From: DAIDJM01 sp964250215
GTDB lineage: Bacteria; Pseudomonadota; Alphaproteobacteria; Acetobacterales; Acetobacteraceae
DNA length: 7,704 nt
Assembly: GCA_964250215.1 (NCBI GenBank)
Contig: CAXUEX010000134.1
Span: 1-7,704, forward strand
Direction of reading: 5' to 3'
The notes below the pieces were generated by a model. It saw nothing but the letters and a program-made list of their open reading frames with translations. It searched no databases and was not told where the DNA came from. The stretch's first letter is position 1, and every line of letters starts with the position of its first letter. Made by a program: the position numbers and the translations under genes. This document shows positions 1-6,142 of the stretch, piece after piece.

Positions 1-798
1 GTGCGGGTGGGCGCGTTTCCGGTGGAGATCGACGCCAAGGAGTTCGCGGCGGCGGCGGAGAGCGCGTGGCGGTCGCCGGCGAACGAGCGGCTGCGGCGGA
101 GCCTGGCGGGACAGGCGCTGGTGCTGGGGGTGGACCGGCTGGACCCGACCAAGGGGTTGCCGCAGCGGCTGGCGGGGTTTCGCCGGTTGCTGGAAACGCG
201 CAGCGATTACCGCCGGCGGGTGACGTTCCTGCAGATTTCGGCGGAATCGCGGACCGAGGTTTCGGCGTATCGCGAGTTGCGGCATGCGCTGGACGAAGCG
301 GCGGGCGCGATCAACAGCGAATGGGGCGAGCCGGACTGGACGCCGCTGCGGATTGTGGCGCGGGGCGGGGCGCGCAACACGGTGGCGGGATACATGCGCG
401 AGGCGCGGGTGGGGCTGGTGACGCCGCTGCGAGACGGCATGAACCTGGTGGCGAAAGAATTTATTGCGGCGCAGGATCCGCAGGATCCGGGCGTGCTGGT
501 GCTGAGCCGTTTTGCCGGCGCATCGTATCAGCTGCCGGCGGCGTTGCTGGTGAACCCGCACGATCCGGACGAGATTGCCGATGCGATGGACCGGGCGCTT
601 TCCATGTCGCTGGCGGAACGTCAGGGGCGTTGGCGGGAGTGCTGGCAGACCATCGAGGGGGCGACGCCGGCGGGATGGGGGCGCGGGTTCCTGGCGGCGC
701 TGACGCGGGAGGACATTTCGGCGCCTTCGGTTTCGCCGGCGCGGGAGCGCATGTTCGTGCCGCCAGCGGGGATGGAGCGGGGCATCCGGCTGGTTTAG
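1..798 (+). CDS. otsA: Trehalose-6-phosphate synthase (GT20), C-terminal part, 5' truncated by window edge
   Basis: Transfers glucose from a nucleotide sugar (UDP-glucose in the classical enzyme) to glucose-6-phosphate, giving trehalose-6-phosphate, the first step of cytosolic trehalose synthesis. Seen: VDRLDPTKGLPQRL (residues 44-57 of the visible part), with R46 and K51 matching the phosphate-binding Arg/Lys of E. coli OtsA (R262, K267), and TPLRDGMNLVAKEF (141-154), with D145 and E153 matching D361 and E369. All four pairs give the same offset of 216, so about 216 N-terminal residues lie left of the window. The GTG at base 1 is therefore an internal valine codon, not a start. AAQDPQDPGVLVLSRFAG (157-173) is the usual block after the active site. 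The tail after about residue 238 is low in recognisable motifs. The gene ends in TAG. Any partner otsB would lie outside the window. Confidence 0.95.
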   Translation: MRVGAFPVEIDAKEFAAAAESAWRSPANERLRRSLAGQALVLGVDRLDPTKGLPQRLAGFRRLLETRSDYRRRVTFLQISAESRTEVSAYRELRHALDEAAGAINSEWGEPDWTPLRIVARGGARNTVAGYMREARVGLVTPLRDGMNLVAKEFIAAQDPQDPGVLVLSRFAGASYQLPAALLVNPHDPDEIADAMDRALSMSLAERQGRWRECWQTIEGATPAGWGRGFLAALTREDISAPSVSPARERMFVPPAGMERGIRLV

Positions 799-829
799 GG
801 CGGTTTCACCTGGTCTGGCCGATATTGCT

Positions 830-1060
830 TTAGACGATCAGGAGGCCGATCAGCACCACCATTGTGCCGGCGAACGCGCGCACCGCGGAAGCAAAATCGG
901 CGTGCAACAAATACAGCAGCGTGGCCACGCTGCCGGCGGCGCTGATCGCCAGCAGCAGCACCCGCCGTGCCGCATCCCACCTGCCGCCGCATAGCGCCCG
1001 TGATCGCGCGCGCTGCCACCATCCTTCGTCCGAAATCTCCGCCTCCTCCAAAGGCCGCAT
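830..1060 (-). CDS. Small putative two-helix membrane protein, function unknown
   Basis: A 76-aa reading frame with no family I recognise. An N-terminal charged, Trp/Arg-rich part (about residues 1-32, including EEAEISDEGWWQRARSR) is followed by two hydrophobic stretches, about residues 33-48 (VLLLAISAAGSVATLLYLL region) and 60-76 (FAGTMVVLIGLLIV at the C-terminus), which could form a hairpin in the inner membrane. Codon third positions are GC-rich, as in the neighbouring core genes, which argues for real coding. It converges on otsA (stop TAA, 31 bp away) and diverges from argD, so the two would share an 80-bp upstream region. A weak GGAA lies just before the ATG, and a TATAAC hexamer is 15-20 bases upstream. 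A competing minus-strand frame (795-1022) is less hydrophobic and looks like a shadow. The protein could still be spurious. Confidence 0.55.
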   Translation of the reverse strand: MRPLEEAEISDEGWWQRARSRALCGGRWDAARRVLLLAISAAGSVATLLYLLHADFASAVRAFAGTMVVLIGLLIV

Positions 1061-1074
1061 CGTTCCGCGCTTAT

Positions 1075-1080
1075 GTTATA
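1075..1080 (-). promoter_or_regulatory. Possible -10 element (TATAAC) for the minus-strand small gene
   Basis: Read on the minus strand this is TATAAC, one base off TATAAT, in an AT-rich pocket within GC-rich DNA, 14 bases before the ATG at 1060. No convincing -35 hexamer is found 16-18 bp upstream (about 1097-1104 reads GGTGGG, CGGTGG or TCGGTG on the minus strand depending on spacing), so this is only a weak candidate. Confidence 0.25.
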
Positions 1081-1140
1081 GGATCGTTACAGAATACCCA
1101 CCGAATTGACTTGGCCGCCGGCCACGCGGTACACCCCCGC

Positions 1141-2310
1141 ATGGTTGCCGCGCTGATGCCCACCTACGCCCGCGCCGATCTCGCGTTCGAGCGCGGCGAG
1201 GGCGCCTGGCTGATCACGGGCGGGGGCACGCGTTACCTGGATTTCGGCGCCGGGATCGCCACCTCCTCCCTGGGCCACGCCCACCCGAACCTCACGCGCG
1301 CCATCGCAGAACAGGCTGGGCGGGTGATGCACGTTTCCAACCTCTACCGCATTCCGCAGGCGGAAAGCCTGGCCGAGCGTCTTGTTGGGGCGAGTTTCGC
1401 CGACAGCGCGTTTTTCTGCAACTCTGGCGCGGAAGCCAATGAGGGGGCGGTGAAAATGCTGCGCCGCGCCATGGCGGAAACCGGCCGTTCGGAACGATAT
1501 CGCACGATTTGCTTCGAAGGCGCGTTCCACGGCCGCACGCTGGCGATGTTGAGCGCTACCGGCAATGCGAAATATCTTTCGGGCTTCGGGCCGCCGGTGG
1601 ACGGCTTCGATCAGGTGCCGTTCGGCAACATGAACGCGGTGCGTCACGCGATCGGCCCCGATACGGCCGGCATTCTGGTGGAACCGGTGCAGGGCGAAGG
1701 CGGCATTCGCGTGGCGCCGCCGGGTTTTCTGCGCGACCTGCGGGCGGCTTGCGACGAATGCGGTTTGTTGCTGATTGTGGATGAAGTGCAATGCGGCATG
1801 GGCCGCACGGGCACGCTGTTCGCTTATGCACAAAGCGGCATTGTGCCGGATGTGCTGACCGCCGCGAAGGGCATTGCCGGCGGCTTTCCCATGGGGGCCA
1901 TTCTGGCGCGCGCGGCGGTGGCGCGGCACATGGCGCCCGGCGCGCACGGCACGACGTTCGGCGGCAATCCGCTGGCCTGCGCCGCCGCGCACGCGGTGCT
2001 GGATGAAGTTCTGGCTCCAGGCTTCCTGGCTGGCGTGCAGGCGCGCGGACGGCAATTGCAATCCGGGCTTGCGGCGCTGGTGCAGCATCATCCCGGCGTG
2101 CTGTGCGGCGTGCGTGGCATCGGCCTGATGCTGGGTTTGGAATGCCGCGTGCCGAACACCGCGCTGCAAGCCGCGTGTCTGGAACAGCATCTTCTCACGG
2201 TGGCCGCCGGCGACAACGTGCTGCGACTGATCCCGCCGCTGATCGTGGGCGAAGCGGAGTGCGAGGACGCGTTGGCGCGCATCGGCCGGGCCGCCGCGGC
2301 ACTGGGATGA
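1141..2310 (+). CDS. argD: Acetylornithine aminotransferase (class III PLP enzyme)
   Basis: Catalyses the PLP-dependent, reversible transamination between N-acetylornithine and 2-oxoglutarate in arginine synthesis; many members also act on succinyl-diaminopimelate. With the ATG at 1141 the protein is 389 aa, normal for ArgD. Seen: NSGAEANE (94-101, PLP phosphate loop), FHGRT (129-133), EPVQGEGG (181-188), LIVDEVQCGMGRTG (211-224, with D214 for the pyridine nitrogen), the Schiff-base lysine K243 in TAAKGIAGGFPMG, and TTFGGNP (271-277). The frame is open back to 967, but those 58 extra residues are proline/arginine-rich and unlike the family, while homology begins at about MPTYARADLAFERGEG. ATG 1156 is the other possible start. 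No Shine-Dalgarno precedes either. The stop overlaps the argF start (ATGA), so the two are translationally coupled. A GABA or succinylornithine aminotransferase is less likely given argF next to it. Confidence 0.95.
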   Translation: MVAALMPTYARADLAFERGEGAWLITGGGTRYLDFGAGIATSSLGHAHPNLTRAIAEQAGRVMHVSNLYRIPQAESLAERLVGASFADSAFFCNSGAEANEGAVKMLRRAMAETGRSERYRTICFEGAFHGRTLAMLSATGNAKYLSGFGPPVDGFDQVPFGNMNAVRHAIGPDTAGILVEPVQGEGGIRVAPPGFLRDLRAACDECGLLLIVDEVQCGMGRTGTLFAYAQSGIVPDVLTAAKGIAGGFPMGAILARAAVARHMAPGAHGTTFGGNPLACAAAHAVLDEVLAPGFLAGVQARGRQLQSGLAALVQHHPGVLCGVRGIGLMLGLECRVPNTALQAACLEQHLLTVAAGDNVLRLIPPLIVGEAECEDALARIGRAAAALG

Positions 2311-3200
2311 CGCCGCGCCACTTCCTTGATCTGCGCGACCATACGCCAGCGACGCTGCGGCATCTGCTGACGCTGGCGGCCGAGCTGAAGCGCACGCCGC
2401 GCAGCGGGCTTCTGGCGGGCCGCACGTTGGCACTTCTGTTCGAGAAGCCGAGCACCCGCACGCGCGTGAGTTTCGAAGTGGCGATGCGCCAGCTTGGTGG
2501 TTCCACCACGGTGCTGACCGATCGGGACATGCAGCTGGGCCGTGGCGAGACGGTGGCGGATACGGCACGCGTGCTTTCGCGCTATGTGGATGCGATCATG
2601 CTGCGCACCGATCGCGTGTGGAAGCTGGCGGAACTTGCGCACAATGCCACGGTGCCGGTGATCAACGGGCTTACCGAAGCCAGCCACCCGTGCCAGCTCA
2701 TGGCCGATATACTTACGTTTGAGGAACATCGAGGCCCGATCACCGGGCGGAAAGTGGCGTGGCTGGGCGATGGCAACAACGTGGCCCGTTCGTGGGTGGA
2801 GGCGGCGGTACGTTTCGGCTTTGCGCTGCGCATGGCTTGTCCCGCGGATTGCGAAATTCCGAAGCCGCTGCAGGACTGGGTGCGGGCGGAGGGCGGCGAT
2901 TTGCGCATTACGCGGGACCCCGCGGAGGCGGTGCGCGGCGCGCACGCGGTGGTTACGGATTGCTGGGTGAGCATGTCGGACGATCCGGGGCGGGATGCGC
3001 GCCACCTGGTTGCTTATCGGGTTACCACTGCGCTGATGGAACAGGCGGCGCCCGATGCGCTGTTCCTGCATTGCCTGCCGGCGCATCGGGGCGAGGAGGT
3101 GACGAGCGAGGTGATCGACGGCCGATGGTCGGTGGTGTTCGACGAGGCGGAAAACCGCCTGCACGCGCAGAAGGCCATTTTGGCCTGGGCGATGGGCTGA
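2307..3200 (+). CDS. argF: Ornithine carbamoyltransferase
   Basis: Joins carbamoyl phosphate and ornithine to make citrulline in arginine synthesis; a cytosolic enzyme, trimeric in most family members. The 297-aa protein has the carbamoyl-phosphate loop FEKPSTRTRVSFE (45-57, STRTR 49-53), the ASHPCQ segment (125-130), an ornithine-binding segment TDCWVSM (217-223), and the HCLPAHRGEEV block (255-265) with its catalytic cysteine C256. The HPCQ and HCLP motifs separate it from aspartate carbamoyltransferase. The start ATG shares bases with the argD stop in an ATGA overlap, so no separate ribosome site is needed and the two arginine enzymes are made together. It ends in FDEAENRLHAQKAILAWAMG, the typical C-terminus. 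The SM loop is followed by SDD where many members have GE, a minor variation. Confidence 0.96.
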   Translation: MTPRHFLDLRDHTPATLRHLLTLAAELKRTPRSGLLAGRTLALLFEKPSTRTRVSFEVAMRQLGGSTTVLTDRDMQLGRGETVADTARVLSRYVDAIMLRTDRVWKLAELAHNATVPVINGLTEASHPCQLMADILTFEEHRGPITGRKVAWLGDGNNVARSWVEAAVRFGFALRMACPADCEIPKPLQDWVRAEGGDLRITRDPAEAVRGAHAVVTDCWVSMSDDPGRDARHLVAYRVTTALMEQAAPDALFLHCLPAHRGEEVTSEVIDGRWSVVFDEAENRLHAQKAILAWAMG

Positions 3201-3247
3201 AGGCGGTTCCTTGCGACACCCCCGGCGCCTTCGTAACCTGCCTGCCC

Positions 3248-4312
3248 GTGGACATCTCCCGCGACCTGCCCCTGGACCAGATTCTCCGCGGCGATGCCGT
3301 GGAAATGATGCGCATGTTGCCGGCCGCTGCCTTCCATTGCGTGTTTGCGGACCCGCCGTACAACCTTCAGCTTCGCGGCGAACTCCGCCGGCCGGACGAC
3401 AGCGTGGTGGACGGGGTGGACGAAGAATGGGACCGTTTCGCCGATTTTCCGGCTTACGACCGTTTCACCCGCGAATGGCTGAGCGAGGCGCGGCGGCTGC
3501 TGCGCAAGGATGGGACGCTGTGGGTGATCGGCAGCTACCACAACATATTCCGTATCGGTAGCATTCTCCAGGATCTGGGTTTCTGGATATTGAACGATGT
3601 GATCTGGCGCAAATCCAATCCGATGCCGAATTTCCGCGGGCGGCGTTTCACGAATGCGCATGAGACGCTGATCTGGGCGGCTCGCGGGCAGGACAGCCGT
3701 TACAAATTCAATTATGCCGCGATGAAGGCGCTGAACGACGATCTGCAGATGCGCAGCGACTGGCTTATTCCGCTGTGCACGGGCGAGGAACGGCTGCGCA
3801 ACGAACATGGGCTGAAACTGCATCCGACGCAGAAGCCCGAAGCGTTGCTGCACCGTATTCTGCTTGCCAGCACCGTGCCCGAGGACGTGGTGCTGGATCC
3901 GTTCCTGGGCAGCGGCACGACGGCGGCGGTGGCGAAACATCTCGGCCGCCACTTCGTGGGCATCGAGCGGCATCCGGCGTATGTGGAAGCGGCACTAGCG
4001 CGGCTGCTGCGCCAGCGCCGCGCCGCATTAAGCGCACTCGCCCCGACGCCGAGCCGCCGCACGGCGCCGCGCGTGCCGTTCGGCAGCCTGGTGGAACGCG
4101 GCCTGGTGCCGCCGGGCACGGTGCTGACCGACAAGCTTCGGCGCGTAGCCGCGACGGTTGCCGCGGACGGCACGCTGCTCTGCGGGCCGCACCGTGGAAG
4201 CATCCACCAGGTTGGCGCGGCGGTGACGAACGCGCCGAGCTGCAACGGGTGGATTTTCTGGCATTTCGAGCGGGAAGGCGGGCTGGTGCCGATCGATGTT
4301 TTGCGCGATTGA
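3248..4312 (+). CDS. ccrM: CcrM-type DNA adenine-N6 methyltransferase (GANTC) with C-terminal RAMA-like domain
   Basis: A solitary beta-class adenine methyltransferase that, by homology to Caulobacter CcrM, methylates adenine in GANTC after replication and helps time cell-cycle gene expression. The 354-aa length is close to the 358 aa of Caulobacter CcrM. Order of motifs: catalytic DPPYNLQL (35-42), WVIGSYHNIFRIG (92-104), DVIWRKSNPMPNF (117-129), ANHET-like TNAHETLIWA (135-144), QMRSDW (167-172), HPTQKPEALL (192-201) and the SAM-binding DPFLGSGTT (217-225). A RAMA-type domain follows (about 275-353, RVPFGSLVERGLV and SCNGWIFWHFE). The start is GTG at 3248; the next possible in-frame starts would cut the conserved ILRGD region. 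No restriction endonuclease gene is visible in the window, which fits an orphan regulator. It lies 47 bp after argF on the same strand. A GATTC target lies inside its own 5' coding end. Confidence 0.94.
   Translation: MDISRDLPLDQILRGDAVEMMRMLPAAAFHCVFADPPYNLQLRGELRRPDDSVVDGVDEEWDRFADFPAYDRFTREWLSEARRLLRKDGTLWVIGSYHNIFRIGSILQDLGFWILNDVIWRKSNPMPNFRGRRFTNAHETLIWAARGQDSRYKFNYAAMKALNDDLQMRSDWLIPLCTGEERLRNEHGLKLHPTQKPEALLHRILLASTVPEDVVLDPFLGSGTTAAVAKHLGRHFVGIERHPAYVEAALARLLRQRRAALSALAPTPSRRTAPRVPFGSLVERGLVPPGTVLTDKLRRVAATVAADGTLLCGPHRGSIHQVGAAVTNAPSCNGWIFWHFEREGGLVPIDVLRD
3280..3284. promoter_or_regulatory. GANTC site (GATTC) in the 5' end of ccrM
   Basis: A CcrM target motif 32 bases after the GTG start, within codons 11-13 (cag att ctc). 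In Caulobacter, GANTC sites in the ccrM promoter/leader make ccrM transcription sensitive to methylation state. Whether this coding-region copy has any such role is unknown, and one copy can occur by chance. Confidence 0.3.
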
Positions 4313-4390
4313 GCGCGCTGCCGCTGGCCGGGGCCCGCCCTGGACCCGCTGGGGCGACACGGCCGCAGAGCGCCTAGGTCGTTGTAACTC

Positions 4391-4396
4391 TAGAAT
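4391..4396 (+). promoter_or_regulatory. Possible -10 element (TAGAAT) for the three-gene operon
   Basis: TAGAAT matches TATAAT at five of six positions and sits at the start of the lower-GC stretch, 55 bases before the HEPN-like start codon. The bases at the expected -35 position (about 4368-4373, gagcgc) do not match, so a typical sigma-70 promoter is not established; an activator-dependent promoter is possible. If it is used, the transcript would carry a short leader that contains the inverted repeat at 4411-4431. Confidence 0.25.
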
Positions 4397-4410
4397 TGGT
4401 CGGAGATGTC

Positions 4411-4431
4411 GGTCACGTGCTAAACGTGGCC
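4411..4431. repeat. Inverted repeat upstream of the HEPN-like gene (operator or RNA hairpin candidate)
   Basis: Left arm GGTCACGT (4411-4418), loop GCTAA (4419-4423), right arm ACGTGGCC (4424-4431). The arms pair over 8 bp with one G-T(U) wobble. It ends 20 bases before the ATG at 4452 and has no following T-run, so it is not a classical terminator. It could be an operator for a dimeric regulator or a leader hairpin near the ribosome site. Confidence 0.45.
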
Positions 4432-4442
4432 AGAGCCGCTGC

Positions 4443-4446
4443 GGAG
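4443..4446 (+). promoter_or_regulatory. Shine-Dalgarno (GGAG) for the HEPN-like gene
   Basis: GGAG within GCGGAG, five bases before the ATG at 4452. It selects this start over the upstream in-frame ATG at 4296, which lies inside ccrM, and is the only clear ribosome site of the operon. Confidence 0.6.
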
Positions 4447-4451
4447 TTGTA

Positions 4452-4829
4452 ATGCCTCACTCATATAGTCAGTCTGCGTTGCGCCATTTCCGGGACGCCG
4501 AGCACTTGGCCGCAGCTGAAAGCTTGCACGGAGCATGTTATTTGATCGGATATGCGGCCGAGTGCGCGATCAAGTCGGCAGTGGAAGCGACCCGACCCGC
4601 CACGCATGCCCCTCACACTCACTTGCCGGAGCTCGTTGAACGCGCCAAGAGGGTGCTTCATGGTCGTCGGCAACAAGCTATTTTAGCAGTCTTCAAAAAG
4701 GCAAACTTCATGGCGGGTTGGACAACAAGCCTTCGCTACGAAGCGGATCAAACGGCTGAGCAAGAGCAATATGGGGTTTGGCGAGAAGACGCTTCGCGAA
4801 TTATAGGTGCTGCAGGGTTGCGGCGATAA
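4452..4829 (+). CDS. HEPN-like small helical protein, first gene of a three-gene operon
   Basis: A 125-aa, mostly helical protein. Residues 9-44 (ALRHFRDAEHLA, then GACYLIGYAAECAIKSAVE) resemble the opening helices of HEPN domains, with the AxYLxGYAxECxxK pattern; HTHLPELVERA (55-65) matches the tHdLxeLl part, and SLRYEADQ (93-100) the late conserved RY segment. HEPN proteins are often RNA-cleaving toxins or adaptors in bacterial conflict systems. A possible R-x5-H (R64 to H70) fits the R-x4-6-H ribonuclease signature in spacing, but I cannot tell whether it falls in the right helix. No nucleotidyltransferase (MNT) partner, the common antitoxin of HEPN toxins, is adjacent; two ATPases follow instead. 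The start is ATG 4452, supported by GGAG. Its TAA stop overlaps the next ATG (TAATG). Its codon use is less GC-rich than that of ccrM just upstream, suggesting acquisition. It could instead be a non-catalytic adaptor. Confidence 0.7.
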   Translation: MPHSYSQSALRHFRDAEHLAAAESLHGACYLIGYAAECAIKSAVEATRPATHAPHTHLPELVERAKRVLHGRRQQAILAVFKKANFMAGWTTSLRYEADQTAEQEQYGVWREDASRIIGAAGLRR

Positions 4830-6142
4830 TGCATATGAGTGGAACCATGCATTACGATGAGGCTCTTCCGCGGTTTGCTGCTTTACTGGCTCGGGTTGTA
4901 GGGCATGAACGAGTTCTAGATCAGTGCTTCCTACGCGATGCCAGCGGCCAGATCACTCTGATTATCCAGGCTCCCTTGGCCGAGGCAGACCTCGCCGCGC
5001 TGCGGGCTGGAGCACGCGAACTTGTTCCTTGGGTGAATCCTGAGGCGGCCGTAGCCGCGGCCGAAGATATCTTTGACAACCAATTTCAAGATCCGTCGGC
5101 TGGCCTCCTAGAGCGGATCGACTGCGCAGACTTCCAAGGCTTTGTCCGGCTTGTCGAGCGCCGGATTGTGGGTCAGGACTGGCTTCGGCCACCCAGGGAG
5201 CCAGTTTCCGGTCTCCCGCCTGTTGTCGTGTTCGCGAGCCATAAAGGCGGCGTAGGGCGATCGACCGCGCTGGCGGTCTCGGCTGCGGCGCTTTCTGCGC
5301 GCGGCTTGAACGTGCTGATTGTGGACCTTGACCTAGAAGCTCCTGGGCTCGGCGACATGATGTTGGAGTCCCTGCCGCGTTTTGGAACATTGGATTTTTA
5401 TATCGAGAGCGGGGTGAGAGAACTTGACGACGCATTTTATGATGACGTCATTGGCTCCAGCTCATTAGCGCGTCAGGGCCTCCTCCACGTAGCCCCCGCA
5501 GTAGGGCGGCTGAGTGCGGGAAGCCCGCATAACGTGCTTGGAAAGATCGCTCTTGCTTATCTGGAGCGGACCAAAGACGACGGCACCATTGAGACCTTTC
5601 TAGACCGTACGCGCGAGCTGGTAAGTCGTTTGGCTGGCCGGCTCCGTTATGATGCGATTTTTATTGACGCAAGGGCTGGTCTCAATGAAGCCACTGCCGG
5701 AGCGATCTTAGGACTTGGAGCGGAGATCCTTCTTTTTGGGGTTGACACGCCTCAGACGTTTGCCGGTTACATTTACTTCCTCTCGCACCTACAGCGCTTT
5801 CGCCCAACATCATCAGGTGATAGCGATTGGCGCTACAGGCTGCATATGGTGCAGGCGAAGGCGTCAGCTGATCCAAGATCTCTGGCCAACTTTCGCACAA
5901 GAGCATACGAAATTTTTGCTGACACTTTATACGATGAAGAGGATGGAATCGAAGAAGAAGCTTTTAATTTTGATTACGAGGATACAACCGCGCCTCACTA
6001 CGCGTGGCCGATCTTGAACGACGCGAACTTTGCGGAATTCAATCCACTTGCAAAGCGCGACGAGTTTTCCGAAGCCATGTACGATAGAACGTTTGGCCCG
6101 TTCATTCAGGCGCTCGAAGACAAACTCGGTCTGCCGAAATGA
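4829..6142 (+). CDS. MinD/ParA-like (SIMIBI) ATPase with variant KGGVGRST P-loop
   Basis: A 437-aa protein in two parts. Residues 1-130 have no domain I recognise. From 131 there is a MinD/ParA fold: VVVFASHKGGVGRSTALA (132-149), with the signature lysine K139 of the deviant Walker A, NVLIVDLDLEAPGLG (161-175, D166/D168, switch I region), and YDAIFIDARAG (274-284, D280, Walker B), followed by VDTPQTFAGY (305-314). Where MinD has KGGVGKT, this protein has R144 in place of the P-loop lysine; the KGGVGR form recurs in ATPases of unassigned role, so activity may be altered but not necessarily lost. A strongly acidic stretch (about 369-385) precedes the C-terminus. It is not a chromosome-partitioning ParA by context: no parB or parS is seen. 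The start at 4829 overlaps the HEPN-like stop (TAATG); ATG 4835 or 4847 (MHYDEALPRF) are alternatives. The stop overlaps the next gene by ATGA. Confidence 0.85.
   Translation: MHMSGTMHYDEALPRFAALLARVVGHERVLDQCFLRDASGQITLIIQAPLAEADLAALRAGARELVPWVNPEAAVAAAEDIFDNQFQDPSAGLLERIDCADFQGFVRLVERRIVGQDWLRPPREPVSGLPPVVVFASHKGGVGRSTALAVSAAALSARGLNVLIVDLDLEAPGLGDMMLESLPRFGTLDFYIESGVRELDDAFYDDVIGSSSLARQGLLHVAPAVGRLSAGSPHNVLGKIALAYLERTKDDGTIETFLDRTRELVSRLAGRLRYDAIFIDARAGLNEATAGAILGLGAEILLFGVDTPQTFAGYIYFLSHLQRFRPTSSGDSDWRYRLHMVQAKASADPRSLANFRTRAYEIFADTLYDEEDGIEEEAFNFDYEDTTAPHYAWPILNDANFAEFNPLAKRDEFSEAMYDRTFGPFIQALEDKLGLPK

Noticed and set aside
967..1140. 58-residue N-terminal extension of ArgD
   Set aside because: The extra residues are Pro/Arg-rich, overlap the divergent small gene, and precede the normal ArgD N-terminus; there is no ribosome site at 967.
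1087..2568. Long open minus-strand frame (493 codons) opposite argD
   Set aside because: It is antisense to argD and argF, which have intact catalytic motifs; the predicted protein is low-complexity, rich in Arg/His/Ala/Gln, as expected for a shadow frame in high-GC DNA.
2759..3247. N-terminal extension of CcrM back into argF
   Set aside because: It is the shifted frame of argF, gives glycine/arginine-rich sequence, and the remaining length from GTG 3248 already matches CcrM.
4313..4375. Terminator after ccrM
   Set aside because: The stretch is very GC-rich with several short GC palindromes, but I found no stem of convincing length and no T-run.
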